The notes: a model not told the origin generated them from the letters alone. DNA of 36,429 bases from Rhodospirillales bacterium (GCA_016215555.1 JACRJC010000070.1:1-36429), one strand, 5' to 3'. Positions 1 through 8,828 are shown, counted from the stretch's first letter. A program made the numbers and translations.

Positions 1-51
1 GACCGAACGCAATACCCGCTCACGAAGATCGATGCTGAAACTGTGTGACAT
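1..51 (-). CDS. IS630-type transposase, N-terminal fragment (runs off the window)
   Basis: Read on the minus strand from the ATG at 51, the first codons give MSHSFSIDLRERVLRSV. This matches the start of IS630/Tc1-mariner transposases, whose helix-turn-helix opens with a 'S-x-D-L-R-x-R-V' pattern. A strong ribosome binding site (AAGGAGG) sits 6 bases upstream of the ATG. Only 17 codons are inside the window, so the DDE catalytic domain cannot be checked. The inverted repeat of the element should lie between about 52 and 138, but I could not define it with one end only. The family call rests on a short motif. Confidence 0.55.
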   Translation of the reverse strand, partial: MSHSFSIDLRERVLRSV

Positions 52-138
52 TCCCGCCTCCTTGCCATAACCGACAAAGAGACTGAATCACGCCGCCCTT
101 ACCAAACCGTTAACGATTCAGGGTTCGTTAAACCTGCT

Positions 139-678
139 CTAAAAGAGAGCGCCTGGGGCCAGGCCGGGCCAGGCCAAGGCCGGAATGACCGGGCAAGTCT
201 TGCCGCGCTCGTCCTTTTGATCCGGCGCATTCTGCCGGGCCAGGGGCAAGGCCGCCTCGGCCTCTTGGACGGTCTGCCCGCCGGCCGCCGCTTCGGCCTG
301 CTCGGGCTGGCCGGCCGGACTCGCCTGTTGCTGGCCAAGCTCCTCCTCCAACTGATGCTCAACCGCTTCTTGGATCTTGCGCTCCAGGATCAGTTGAACG
401 GCGGGGGCCATCTGGGCTAGGTCTTCCTCGCTAACCCCCATGGCCGCCATGATTTTTTTCCGAAGCTCTTCCTTCAGCTTCTCGATTTGCATCTCGCCCA
501 CCCATTGCCTAAAACCCTTCTCGCGGATGGCCTGGACCTCGCTTTGCCGGGCCGATGCCCGGGCTTCGGCCTTGCTGGCGGCCTGCAGGGCGGCGTCGAA
601 GCCATCCTCTTTGGAGAAGTCCTTCAGTGAGCCCTGGCCAGTAATTTGCCGACCCGCCGACTCGATGGAAGAGATCAT
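139..678 (-). CDS. Hypothetical protein, Glu/Gln/Ala-rich, helical
   Basis: This is a 179-residue protein of unknown function. The start ATG at 678 has a GAGG ribosome binding site 5 bases upstream. Residues about 25-115 are charged and heptad-like, with many Glu, Lys, Gln and Ala, which suggests long helices or a coiled coil. The following segment to about residue 160 is low-complexity Gln/Ala/Glu/Pro. There is no signal peptide or membrane segment. It is divergent from gap across a 277-bp spacer and reads towards the transposase fragment. I do not recognise the family. Confidence 0.6.
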   Translation of the reverse strand: MISSIESAGRQITGQGSLKDFSKEDGFDAALQAASKAEARASARQSEVQAIREKGFRQWVGEMQIEKLKEELRKKIMAAMGVSEEDLAQMAPAVQLILERKIQEAVEHQLEEELGQQQASPAGQPEQAEAAAGGQTVQEAEAALPLARQNAPDQKDERGKTCPVIPALAWPGLAPGALF

Positions 679-955
679 GACATCCTCGTCTTGCTGATAA
701 CCTGCTCACTCCATGCAAGGACGGGGCCGATGGCTTTTGGCCCGAAGGATCGGCGAGAGGTCTATAACCCGACTCGGGCCGATATTGGAAAAACACGATT
801 TGAGGGGCCTAACTCCTTTTCCCAAAGGCATCTTGTGCGTTGCGGCATTGTGAAAAAGCCTGAGAATCCCTCTCTTCCTTCTGGATTTGAACGTCAAGTT
901 GTGCGAAAAAAACGGGCATCCGCTCTTTAGTTTTTCTTCCTCCTGGAGGTTTCCC
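679..955. other. Divergent intergenic region upstream of gap
   Basis: This 277-bp spacer must hold the promoters of the leftward hypothetical gene and of gap. I see no convincing sigma70 -35/-10 pair, no large inverted repeat and no conserved small gene. The gap ribosome binding site (TGGAGG) is at its right end. Confidence 0.5.
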
Positions 956-1963
956 ATGGCAGTTCGCGTCGCGATCAACGGCTTTGGCCGCATCGGTCGT
1001 TTGGTCCTGAGGTCCCTGGCTGAAAACAAGCGCAAGGACATCGTTGTGGTCGGCATCAATGACCTGGGCTCTCCCGAGGCCAACGCCCATCTGTTGAAGC
1101 ACGATTCCGTCCATGGAACCTTCCCCGGCGCCGTGTCGGTCAAGGGCGACGTCATGAAGATCGGCGCCAGTTCGATCAAGGTCATGGCCGAGCGCGACCC
1201 CACCAAGCTGCCCTGGAAGGCGCTGGAGGTCGATGTGGTGATGGAATGCACCGGCATCTTCACCAAGCGCGACAAGGCCGCCGTCCATCTGGATTCGGGC
1301 GCCAAGCGCGTCCTGGTCTCGGCCCCTTGCGAGAACGCCGACGCCACCATCGTCTACGGCATCAACCATGGCAGCCTGAAGAAAGAACACAAGGTCGTCT
1401 CCAACGCCTCCTGCACCACCAACTGCCTGGCCCCGGTGGCCGACGTCCTGCACAAGACGGTGGGCATCAAGCAGGGCTTCATGACCACCATCCACGCCTT
1501 CACCGGCGACCAGAACACGGTCGATACCCTGCACAAGGATCTGCGCCGGGCGCGTGCCGCCTCGCTGTCGATGATCCCGACCTCGACGGGTGCGGCCAAG
1601 GCCATCGGCCTAGTGCTGCCCGAACTGAAGGGCCGCCTCGACGGAACCTCGGTGCGCGTGCCCACGCCCAACGTGTCGATGATCGACCTGACCTTCATTT
1701 CCGAGAAGCCCGCCAGCGTGGAAGCCATCAACAAGGCCATGATCAAGGCCTCGAAGGGCTACCTCAAGGGCATCATGGACGTGACCGACGAAAAACTGGT
1801 CTCGATCGACTTCAACCATTGCCCGGCCAGCGCCACCTTCGACCTCACCCAGACCCAGGTCATTGGCGAGAATTTCGTGCGCATTCTGGCCTGGTACGAC
1901 AATGAATGGGGCTTCTCGACCCGCATGGCCGACACCACCATCTGTCTGTCCAAATTGAAATAA
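956..1963 (+). CDS. gap: Glyceraldehyde-3-phosphate dehydrogenase, type I
   Basis: This cytosolic glycolytic/gluconeogenic enzyme oxidatively phosphorylates glyceraldehyde-3-phosphate to 1,3-bisphosphoglycerate. The 335-residue length is normal for the family. The N-terminal Rossmann motif INGFGRIGR is intact. The catalytic cysteine is Cys153 in SNASCTTNC and the catalytic base is His180 (TTIHAFTGD). Asp36, equivalent to the classic Asp32, favours NAD over NADP. The C-terminal WYDNEWGFS motif is present. I chose the ATG at 956 because TGGAGG lies just upstream and the protein then begins MAVRVAINGF; an upstream in-frame ATG at 887 would add 23 unrelated residues. pgk follows 31 bp downstream, so the two are probably cotranscribed and catalyse consecutive steps. 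Confidence 0.97.
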   Translation: MAVRVAINGFGRIGRLVLRSLAENKRKDIVVVGINDLGSPEANAHLLKHDSVHGTFPGAVSVKGDVMKIGASSIKVMAERDPTKLPWKALEVDVVMECTGIFTKRDKAAVHLDSGAKRVLVSAPCENADATIVYGINHGSLKKEHKVVSNASCTTNCLAPVADVLHKTVGIKQGFMTTIHAFTGDQNTVDTLHKDLRRARAASLSMIPTSTGAAKAIGLVLPELKGRLDGTSVRVPTPNVSMIDLTFISEKPASVEAINKAMIKASKGYLKGIMDVTDEKLVSIDFNHCPASATFDLTQTQVIGENFVRILAWYDNEWGFSTRMADTTICLSKLK

Positions 1964-1994
1964 GGCTTTAGCAACAAGCTGAGGTTAAACGTCC

Positions 1995-3728
1995 ATGACA
2001 GCAATCCCAACCCTCGACAAGCTCGAAGTGGCCGGCAAGCGCGTTCTCGTGCGCGCCGACCTCAATGTTCCCGTCAAGGACGGGCGCGTGACCGACACCA
2101 CCCGCATCGACCGTTCGGCGCAAACCATCAAGGATCTGATGGGCCGCGGGGCCAAGGTGGTGGTGATCTCGCACTTCGGCAGGCCAAAGGGCCGGGATCT
2201 GGCCTTTACCTTGAAGCCCGTGGTGGGTCCGCTCACCCGGGCGCTCGAGGGTAAGATCGTGGCCTTCGGCGACGACTGCACCGGCGACGGCGCCATGAAG
2301 GCCGTGGCCGGGCTTCGTCCGGGCGATGTGGCGCTGCTCGAGAATCTGCGCTTCCATCCCGAAGAGGAAAAGAACGACATCAACTTCGCCCAGAAGCTGG
2401 CGGCGCTGGGCGACATTTACGTCAACGACGCCTTTTCCTGCGCGCACCGCGCCCATGCCTCGACCGAGGCCATCGCCCGCATCCTGCCCTCGGCGGCCGG
2501 CCGCCTGATGGAAGCCGAACTCGAAGCGCTGGGCAAAGCGCTGGAAAAGCCCGATCACCCGGTGGCGGCCATCGTCGGCGGCGCCAAGATTTCCACCAAG
2601 CTGGAACTGCTGGGCAATCTGGTCGCCAAGGTCGATCTGCTGATCATCGGCGGCGGCATGGCCAACACCTTCCTGTTCGCCCAGGGCGTTGAAATCGGCC
2701 GCTCGCTTTGCGAGCGCGACATGGCCCCCACCGCCCGCATCATCCTGGAAAAGGCCGAAAGCGCCGGCTGCAAGATCGTGCTGCCCACCGACGCCGTGGT
2801 GGCGGCGGAATTGAAAGAGGGCGCCGCCTCGCATGTGGTGCCCATCGGTCAGGTGCCAGCCGAGCTGATGATCCTGGACACCGGCCCGGAATCGGCCCGC
2901 TCGATCACCATGCGTCTGGCCGATTGCAAGACCCTGGTCTGGAACGGCCCGCTGGGCGCTTTCGAAACCCGGCCCTTCGACGCCGCCACCAATGAAGTGG
3001 CCCGCGCGGCGGCGCATCTGACGCAAAGCGGCAAGCTGCTGACCGTGGCCGGCGGCGGCGACACCGTGGCGGCGCTCGCCCATGCCGGCGTCGAGGAGCA
3101 GTTCTCCTATATCTCGACCGCCGGCGGCGCTTTCCTGGAATGGCTGGAAGGCAAGACCCTGCCCGGCGTGGCAGCGCTTGGCCAGAAACCCAGCGTGAAG
3201 AAACTGGCCCCGCCGCCCCTGCCCAAGAAGGTGATTCCGAAGCCCGCCCCGGTAATGGTGGAAGCCAAACCGGCCCCGGCCCCGGCTCCCAAGAAGGCGG
3301 AAGAGAAGAAGGCGGACGAACCCAAGAAGGCTGCGCCAGCCAAGAAACCCGCTCCGGCGAAGAAGGCCGCTCCGGCGAAGAAGGCCGCTCCGGCGAAGAA
3401 GGCCGCTCCGGCAAAGAAGCCGGCCGCCAAGAAGGCAACTCCTGCCAAGAAGCCGGTCGCCAAGAAGACGGCTCCGGCGAAAAAGGTCGCGCCCGCCAAG
3501 AAGCCAGCCACCAAAAAGGCCGCCCCGGCGAAAAAGGCCGCGCCCGCCAAAAAGCCTGCGGCGAAGAAACCGGTGGCCAAGAAGGCGGCTCCCGCCAAGA
3601 AGGCTCCGGCGAAAAAGGCAGCCCCCGCCAAAAAGCCCGCGGCTAAGAAACCGGCGGCCAAGAAGGCGGCGCCCGCCAAGAAGGCTCCGGCCAAGAAACT
3701 CGCGCCCAAGAAGGGCAAGAAGAAATAA
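1995..3728 (+). CDS. pgk: Phosphoglycerate kinase with a histone H1-like Lys/Ala/Pro C-terminal tail
   Basis: Residues 1-397 form a complete phosphoglycerate kinase, which transfers phosphate from 1,3-bisphosphoglycerate to ADP. RADLNVP near residue 20, the GGAK hinge near 195, the WNGPLGAFE segment and the nucleotide loop GGGDTVAAL are all present, and the core has the usual family length. The frame then continues for 180 more residues (398-577). A Pro-rich linker leads into repeated [11 protein letters not shown] units, about one third Lys, with no Asp or Glu after residue 442. It ends in KGKKK. This resembles histone H1, AlgP and chlamydial Hc tails and should be disordered and strongly basic. 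No stop or frameshift separates the parts. Met421 could in principle start a separate tail protein but has no clear ribosome binding site. The tail's role (nucleic-acid binding, polyanion binding or localisation) is inference. Confidence 0.95.
   Translation: MTAIPTLDKLEVAGKRVLVRADLNVPVKDGRVTDTTRIDRSAQTIKDLMGRGAKVVVISHFGRPKGRDLAFTLKPVVGPLTRALEGKIVAFGDDCTGDGAMKAVAGLRPGDVALLENLRFHPEEEKNDINFAQKLAALGDIYVNDAFSCAHRAHASTEAIARILPSAAGRLMEAELEALGKALEKPDHPVAAIVGGAKISTKLELLGNLVAKVDLLIIGGGMANTFLFAQGVEIGRSLCERDMAPTARIILEKAESAGCKIVLPTDAVVAAELKEGAASHVVPIGQVPAELMILDTGPESARSITMRLADCKTLVWNGPLGAFETRPFDAATNEVARAAAHLTQSGKLLTVAGGGDTVAALAHAGVEEQFSYISTAGGAFLEWLEGKTLPGVAALGQKPSVKKLAPPPLPKKVIPKPAPVMVEAKPAPAPAPKKAEEKKADEPKKAAPAKKPAPAKKAAPAKKAAPAKKAAPAKKPAAKKATPAKKPVAKKTAPAKKVAPAKKPATKKAAPAKKAAPAKKPAAKKPVAKKAAPAKKAPAKKAAPAKKPAAKKPAAKKAAPAKKAPAKKLAPKKGKKK
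3351..3422 (+). repeat. 18-bp tandem repeat encoding AAPAKK units in the pgk tail
   Basis: Four adjacent 18-bp units start at 3351, 3369, 3387 and 3405. The first three are identical (gctccggcgaagaaggcc) and the fourth differs at a few bases. Each adds six residues in frame, so unit gain or loss would change tail length without breaking the frame. More diverged units continue to about 3700. Confidence 0.85.
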
Positions 3729-3743
3729 GCCAGCCCGCATGTT

Positions 3744-3785
3744 GCGGAAGGCCAAACGGCGGCAGGGCAACCTTCCGCCGTTTTT
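3744..3785 (+). terminator. Terminator after pgk, with an alternative hairpin
   Basis: AAACGGCGG (3754-3762) pairs with CCGCCGTTT (3775-3783) and is followed by a T run, an intrinsic terminator. The same right arm can pair differently: GCGGAAGG (3744-3751) is an exact complement of CCTTCCGC (3771-3778). The two folds exclude each other. The site lies between the convergent pgk and TraT-like genes. The A residues preceding the left arm could let it serve the minus-strand gene as well. Confidence 0.75.
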
Positions 3786-3791
3786 GTCAGG

Positions 3792-4541
3792 TCAAATCAT
3801 GTCGCCGAGAATACGGACCAAGCGGGAACGCACCTGTCCTGCGATCTCTGCTTGTGATGTCATGCGACCGCCTGCATAGGCTGAAATCTGGTTCGGAAAA
3901 GTTTTGCGGAAACCGTCCGCCTGATCTTCATCCTCGTCCTTCTTCGTGGTGCTGCGGCTGAAAGTGATGGTCTTTCCCGTCTTGCCGTAGGCTTTTTCCC
4001 GGATCCCGAAGGTCGTCGATACGATAATGATATAGGTATCGTCGGTCACGAAACTGCCAAGAATAGAGCCGATCGTTGCTCCCGCGACGGCGCCGCCGAC
4101 CATGCCGGTGTTGGTCTTGTAGTGCGCCATGCCGCCAACTCCGCCTGCCGCTCCGCCTAGGAATCCGTATTCCTGCGCCAGATTGGTCTGAATCTGGCCG
4201 CTGAAACGGACATTGATGTCCATCAGCAAACCAAAATCGTTGCCATCGGTTGGCTCGAAGCCGGAAGCCGCATAGGCGGACTTCAGTTGCCCGGTAAAGC
4301 CTTTAAGATCAAAAGCCGTATCTCCCGATGTATTGCGCACACGAATCTTGATTTTCCGGTTGGGATAGAAGGCGGCGTCGGTGACCAGTGACGATTCGAC
4401 AGCAGAGCCGAACATCAATCCACTATCCGGATCCTTGACCATGCCAAGCCGGGCAGTTGGCGCGCCTACGCAGCCTGCGAGCAACAGGGCAAAGGCGCCC
4501 ACCAGAAGAAGCCGCCACCGGAACATTGTCTTCATATTCAT
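3792..4541 (-). CDS. TraT-like outer-membrane lipoprotein (complement-resistance protein family)
   Basis: This is a lipoprotein of 249 residues. The signal peptide ends in the lipobox LLLAGC, with Cys24 as the lipidated residue. The body resembles TraT: an N-terminal strand-rich domain (IKIRVRNTSGD), then a long Gly/Ala-rich segment about residues 130-170 (GGAAGGVGG and GAVAGATIGSILG), then a strand with ITFSR-type character. Plasmid TraT mediates surface exclusion and serum resistance, but chromosomal homologues are largely uncharacterised. I chose the ATG at 4541 because GAAGGAG sits 9 bases upstream; a GTG at 4547 directly abuts the preceding stop but leaves only 3 bases to that site. It follows the lipoprotein protease gene without a gap, so the two are probably cotranscribed. 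Confidence 0.75.
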   Translation of the reverse strand: MNMKTMFRWRLLLVGAFALLLAGCVGAPTARLGMVKDPDSGLMFGSAVESSLVTDAAFYPNRKIKIRVRNTSGDTAFDLKGFTGQLKSAYAASGFEPTDGNDFGLLMDINVRFSGQIQTNLAQEYGFLGGAAGGVGGMAHYKTNTGMVGGAVAGATIGSILGSFVTDDTYIIIVSTTFGIREKAYGKTGKTITFSRSTTKKDEDEDQADGFRKTFPNQISAYAGGRMTSQAEIAGQVRSRLVRILGDMI

Positions 4542-4547
4542 GGACAC

Positions 4548-6860
4548 CTACTCCTTCAGTGCTTCTCGCAGGAAACGCTGCGCCTCGGAATAATGAATGG
4601 CAAAGTTTATGTTCTGCCCGTCCGTGCGCGTGAAATCGACTACGCCAACCACCTCGTTATTCATGAACACGGGCCCCCCGGAGTTTCCCGGACTGATGGC
4701 GGCATCAACCTGAACGAATAACACCTCTTGGCCTGAACCCAGTTGGATGCTCTTTTCCTTGCGGACAGCGCTGACGACACCACGCGAAATAGAATACTGA
4801 AGGCGCCTGGGGTGACCGATCACATCGACGGTCGAGCCCAGTTCAAGTTCGTTCCGGTTATAGAATTTCACCGGCTTTCCTTTGGTCTGGACGCGGACCA
4901 GGGCAAGATCGAGCCGGACATCGACATCCAGCACCTTACCGAAGGTCTCTTGCCCGTCGCGCAGGCGCAACTCGACGAACTTCGCCCCTTCGATCACATG
5001 ATGGTTGGTCATCACGACATCCGGCCTGACGAAGAAACCGGTACCCAACCCTCCATCCGGGTTATTGATGACGACCACATGGTCAAAGCGCGGATCGTAG
5101 CGCGTGCTGCCGGTATAGGTATCTTCCTTGACCTTGGCGATTGCCTTATTACGGTCAGCCAACATTTCGGAGCGAAGCGACGCCAAGCCAGGAAGTGGCT
5201 TCGAGGCGCCGGCATTGCCCAGATAATGATCGACTAGTTGCGAAAGCTTGACGGTCGAAGGTTGCTTTTCCCAGGCTTCGAGATCGGTTTCCGTCTTATT
5301 GGCGGATTCGATTTCCTTCTTGTGCGGATCGCGTGGGTCCAACTGGTAGGGAATGGCAAATCGTGCGTTCTCAGCCACATCGAAGGTCGATTTGAAATAT
5401 TTCCTGTTCACCCGGTCGATGACGTAATAATGCACCGTCATCGTTTTGCTGGCCGCCACCTGGGTCATCTTGTAATCATAATCGGCATAAACCGGCTGTT
5501 CGATCATGCGCGGCGTTGTTTTCAGACGCTCGGCTGCATCATTTGCCTTGCTCTGGGCCGCGCCAATGGCGATCGCATTGGCCAGCCCACCCAATAAGGC
5601 GGCGCCCGGCGAAGCGTAATAACCGCCGCTGTTGGACTGCGCCCGGGTCATCATGGCGTTGCTTTGCGCCTGCTGAAAATCAACCTGGGCCGCATCCCAG
5701 TCGGGATTGACGACGCTCTTGGTTCCCACGACGCTCCGTGATCGCACGTTCTGAGAGTTGATCGCCCTCCTCGTTGCCTTGGCCAAGGCAACGTCAATCA
5801 CGAAGAGGTAATCCAAATTGCTCATGGCGCCTTCAGAGAGAACGGCGTCCAATTCCGATTTGTCCACGTCGATGGGAAGGTCAACCTCGATCTGGGCCGG
5901 GAATTGAATCTGTCCCTTGTCTAGTAGGGTGCGGCTGGTGACTTCGGCAAAGCCGACCCGCAATCCTCCCGTGCCATCGATCTTCAGGCCGGCCTCCTCG
6001 GCGGCCCGGATTCCAGCCAGGGCATCGGCAAGCCCCGGTTTTCCTTTTCCTGCCGCCGAACGCGACCAGGCTTGCACAAAAAGAGCGGCAAAATCCTTTT
6101 GCGTTTCGGGGTCGAAATTCGTTTTCGGCTCGTAAGCCTTGGCAAAAAGCTGCATGCGATCCGCCTTGGCAGTGGCAAGAGCAGGCCGCAGCTTTGGCCA
6201 CCCGGCCTTTACCACCGACTTGATGTCCAAAGGCGCGGGAAAAGCGGAAAAGAAGCTTGTTCCAGAGAAATGGTTGTACGAGTCGAAATGGGCTTGCGCC
6301 CCCTCTTCAATCTGCTTGTCAAGTTCCGCCAAGCCCCGGCGCAAAGAGCTCGCCTCGGCTGATTGGAACTCGGGGATCTTGAGAACAAGGTGCGAGTCAT
6401 AGGCGGCAAACTGCGAGCGGGCAGCATCCAGCGCAGTCTTCATCGGCGCCCAAGCGGCGCTGGAGACCGGCCATTTCTGCTGGCTGACATTGGCCGTGGC
6501 GGCGGCAAGTTGAGGCGCTAAGCTAGCGTTCAGGGCATCGGCCAGCCCCTTCATCGCCACCTTACCTTTATCTCCGGATTGCGAGAAGACCTTGCCTTGT
6601 TCCTGAAACAGGCGCTCGGCGTCCAGAATATTTCCTGCCTTAACCAATTCATTCAGATGATCGACTTCGTCGAAGAAGGGAGTGTAGTAATCTCTAGAAA
6701 TCCTTGGCGCCGCCGGTGCGGATGAAACCGAAGCGGCCTGGGTTTGCGGGCCGCTGGTAACCGGCCCTGCCCCGCCGCCTGTTTGGCACGCGACAAGGAC
6801 AAACAACGCAGCTATTAGGACAGCCGACTTACGTAATTGATTTTTATTAAGCAATTCCAT
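4548..6860 (-). CDS. Large lipoprotein with a C-terminal DegP-like (S1C) serine protease domain
   Basis: This 770-residue lipoprotein has the lipobox LVAC at Cys25 after a hydrophobic leader. Residues about 45-570 form a long helical region I do not recognise, containing a Gly/Ala stretch near 'GALLGGLANAIAIGAA'. Residues about 585-765 are a trypsin-like S1C protease with an intact triad: His621 in TNHHVIEG, Asp651 in RLDLALVRV and Ser727 in SPGNSGGP. No PDZ domain follows, unlike DegP. The start ATG at 6860 has GGAGG 7 bases upstream. The product should be anchored to an envelope membrane and act in the periplasm or on the surface. The TraT-like lipoprotein gene follows directly. The substrate is unknown. 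Confidence 0.85.
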   Translation of the reverse strand: MELLNKNQLRKSAVLIAALFVLVACQTGGGAGPVTSGPQTQAASVSSAPAAPRISRDYYTPFFDEVDHLNELVKAGNILDAERLFQEQGKVFSQSGDKGKVAMKGLADALNASLAPQLAAATANVSQQKWPVSSAAWAPMKTALDAARSQFAAYDSHLVLKIPEFQSAEASSLRRGLAELDKQIEEGAQAHFDSYNHFSGTSFFSAFPAPLDIKSVVKAGWPKLRPALATAKADRMQLFAKAYEPKTNFDPETQKDFAALFVQAWSRSAAGKGKPGLADALAGIRAAEEAGLKIDGTGGLRVGFAEVTSRTLLDKGQIQFPAQIEVDLPIDVDKSELDAVLSEGAMSNLDYLFVIDVALAKATRRAINSQNVRSRSVVGTKSVVNPDWDAAQVDFQQAQSNAMMTRAQSNSGGYYASPGAALLGGLANAIAIGAAQSKANDAAERLKTTPRMIEQPVYADYDYKMTQVAASKTMTVHYYVIDRVNRKYFKSTFDVAENARFAIPYQLDPRDPHKKEIESANKTETDLEAWEKQPSTVKLSQLVDHYLGNAGASKPLPGLASLRSEMLADRNKAIAKVKEDTYTGSTRYDPRFDHVVVINNPDGGLGTGFFVRPDVVMTNHHVIEGAKFVELRLRDGQETFGKVLDVDVRLDLALVRVQTKGKPVKFYNRNELELGSTVDVIGHPRRLQYSISRGVVSAVRKEKSIQLGSGQEVLFVQVDAAISPGNSGGPVFMNNEVVGVVDFTRTDGQNINFAIHYSEAQRFLREALKE

Positions 6861-7028
6861 GCACAAGCCTCCCCCCCTTGCGTGTGCCTGTATGCTATAT
6901 GTTCTCACCCCCATTTGTCGATATACATTTATTCACAACAGTCATTGGCTTTGGCGCCCGCCCCCCCGCCTTGCCCGCCCGTCCCGGCAAGGGTATAACT
7001 GCCTGAAGTTTTTCAGGGAGGTAAGCCT

Positions 7029-8015
7029 ATGTATGTGGTGACCGGAGGGGCCGGCTTTATCGGCTCGAACATCGTGGCGGCACTGGAAGCCCGGGGCATT
7101 ACCGATATCGTGGTCGTCGATCGGCTGCGCTCGAACGAAAAATGGCGCAATCTGGCCAAGCGCGAACTGGCCGATATCGTCGCCCCCGAGAACCTGTTCC
7201 AGTATCTCGACGCCAACGCCGATTCCATCAAGGCCATCTTCCATATGGGGGCGATCTCATCGACCACCGAGACCGACGCCGACCTCATCATCACCAGCAA
7301 TTTCCGCCTCTCGCTGGCCCTGTGGGTGTGGTGCACGGCCAATCATGTGCGCCTGATCTACGCCTCTTCGGCCGCCACCTACGGCAATGGCGAGGCCGGA
7401 TTCAACGACGACTCTTCGTCCGACGAGCTGGCCCACCTGCATCCCATGAACGCCTATGGCTGGTCGAAGCATCTGTTCGACCGGCGCGTCTCGCGCCTGA
7501 TGCACAATCCCAGAGCCTGCCCGCCGCAATGGGTGGGCTTGAAATTCTTCAACGTCTATGGCCCCAACGAGAATCACAAGGGCGGCCAGAAAAGCGTGGT
7601 GGCGCAGATCTATCCCCAGGCCGAGGGCGGCAATCCGGCCCATCTGTTCCGCTCGCACAATCCGAAATACCAAGATGGCGGACAGTTGCGCGACTTCGTC
7701 TATGTCGATGATTGCATCGATGTCATGATGTGGCTGCTCGACAATCCGCATGTGTCGGGCCTGTACAATCTGGGCACCGGCCAGGCCCGCAGCTTCCTTG
7801 ACCTGGCCAGCGCCGTCTATCGCGCCGTCGGCAAGGAACCCTATATCAAATATATCGACACCCCCGTCGCCATCCGCGAGAAATACCAGTATTTCACCGA
7901 GGCCCGCATGGCGCGCCTTCGCGCCGCCGGCTATGTGCGGCCCTTCACCTCGCTGGAAGATGGCGTCACCCGCTATGTGCAGAAATATCTTGCTTCTGCG
8001 GACCCCTATAAGTAA
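7029..8015 (+). CDS. hldD: ADP-L-glycero-D-manno-heptose 6-epimerase
   Basis: This 328-residue extended short-chain dehydrogenase/epimerase interconverts ADP-D- and ADP-L-glycero-manno-heptose for the lipopolysaccharide inner core. The dinucleotide motif GGAGFIGS is at residues 6-13. Asp31 follows the second strand and would contact the adenosine ribose. The catalytic pair is Tyr143 and Lys147 (YGWSK), with Ser113/Ser114 upstream. FHMGAISSTTETD and KFFNVYGPNE are typical of HldD. GGGAGG lies 7 bases before the ATG. It is the first gene of a tightly packed envelope operon, with lgt starting 9 bp after its stop. Confidence 0.93.
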   Translation: MYVVTGGAGFIGSNIVAALEARGITDIVVVDRLRSNEKWRNLAKRELADIVAPENLFQYLDANADSIKAIFHMGAISSTTETDADLIITSNFRLSLALWVWCTANHVRLIYASSAATYGNGEAGFNDDSSSDELAHLHPMNAYGWSKHLFDRRVSRLMHNPRACPPQWVGLKFFNVYGPNENHKGGQKSVVAQIYPQAEGGNPAHLFRSHNPKYQDGGQLRDFVYVDDCIDVMMWLLDNPHVSGLYNLGTGQARSFLDLASAVYRAVGKEPYIKYIDTPVAIREKYQYFTEARMARLRAAGYVRPFTSLEDGVTRYVQKYLASADPYK

Positions 8016-8024
8016 TCCAGCCGC

Positions 8025-8828
8025 ATGAGCTTTTTCGCCATCCCCTTCCCGGCCTTCGATCCGGTGATCGTCTCGGTCGGCCCGCTGGCCATCCGCTGGT
8101 ACGCCCTGGCCTATATTCTGGGCCTGGTGCTGGGCTGGCGCTATGTGCGCCGCCTGTGCGTGCAGACGCCCAATCCGATGAGCCCCGAACAAACCGACGA
8201 CTTCCTGACCTGGGCCGTGCTGGGCGTGGTGCTGGGCGGCAGGCTGGGTTATGTGCTGTTCTATCAGCCCGGCCATTATCTCAGCCAGCCTTTGGAAATC
8301 TTCTCGGTCTGGAAAGGCGGCATGGCCTTTCACGGCGGCGCGCTGGGCGTCATCTTCGCCCTGTGGCTGTTCGCCTTCAAAAACAAGCTGTCCTTCCTGA
8401 AGATCGGCGATCTGATCTGCACGGCGGTGCCCATCGGTCTGCTGCTGGGCCGCATCGCCAACTTCATCAACGGCGAATTATGGGGCCGCGAGGCGCCCGA
8501 GGATCTGCCCTGGGCCGTGATCTTTCCCACCGGCGGGCCTCATCCCCGCCATCCCAGCCAGCTTTACGAAGCCGCCCTGGAAGGCGCCGTCCTTTTCCTG
8601 GTCATGGCTTTGTTGTGGCGCAACGAGCGTCTGCGCAGCAAGCCCGGCTTTCTGGCCGGCGCCTTCCTGGCCGGTTATGGCCTGGCGCGGGCGATTTGCG
8701 AATCCTTCCGCCAGCCCGACGCTTTCCTGGGCTTTCTGCTGGCCGGCGCCACCATGGGCCAGTTGCTGTCGGCTCCGATGATTCTGGCAGGCGTCGGCCT
8801 GATGGTCTACGCATGCAAGAAGGCCTGA
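8025..8828 (+). CDS. lgt: Prolipoprotein diacylglyceryl transferase
   Basis: This inner-membrane enzyme moves diacylglycerol from phosphatidylglycerol to the lipobox cysteine of prolipoproteins. The protein has 267 residues and about seven hydrophobic segments. The signature GRIANFINGELWG lies at residues 142-154 and includes Arg143, Asn146, Asn149 and Glu151. His103 is in AFHGGALG. These positions match the essential residues of the E. coli enzyme. It overlaps the next gene by 16 bp, indicating translational coupling. The window encodes several lipoproteins that would be its substrates, including the last gene of this operon. Confidence 0.95.
   Translation: MSFFAIPFPAFDPVIVSVGPLAIRWYALAYILGLVLGWRYVRRLCVQTPNPMSPEQTDDFLTWAVLGVVLGGRLGYVLFYQPGHYLSQPLEIFSVWKGGMAFHGGALGVIFALWLFAFKNKLSFLKIGDLICTAVPIGLLLGRIANFINGELWGREAPEDLPWAVIFPTGGPHPRHPSQLYEAALEGAVLFLVMALLWRNERLRSKPGFLAGAFLAGYGLARAICESFRQPDAFLGFLLAGATMGQLLSAPMILAGVGLMVYACKKA

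Noticed and set aside
3351-3700. Tandem repeats considered as a CRISPR array
   Set aside because: The units are contiguous 18-bp coding repeats without unique spacers.
1968-3770. A 600-codon minus-strand open frame opposite pgk, full of Leu, Gly and Arg repeats, and a shorter Ala/Phe/Leu one opposite the tail
   Set aside because: They are antisense shadows of the GC-rich Lys/Ala/Pro codons; the plus strand encodes an unmistakable enzyme.
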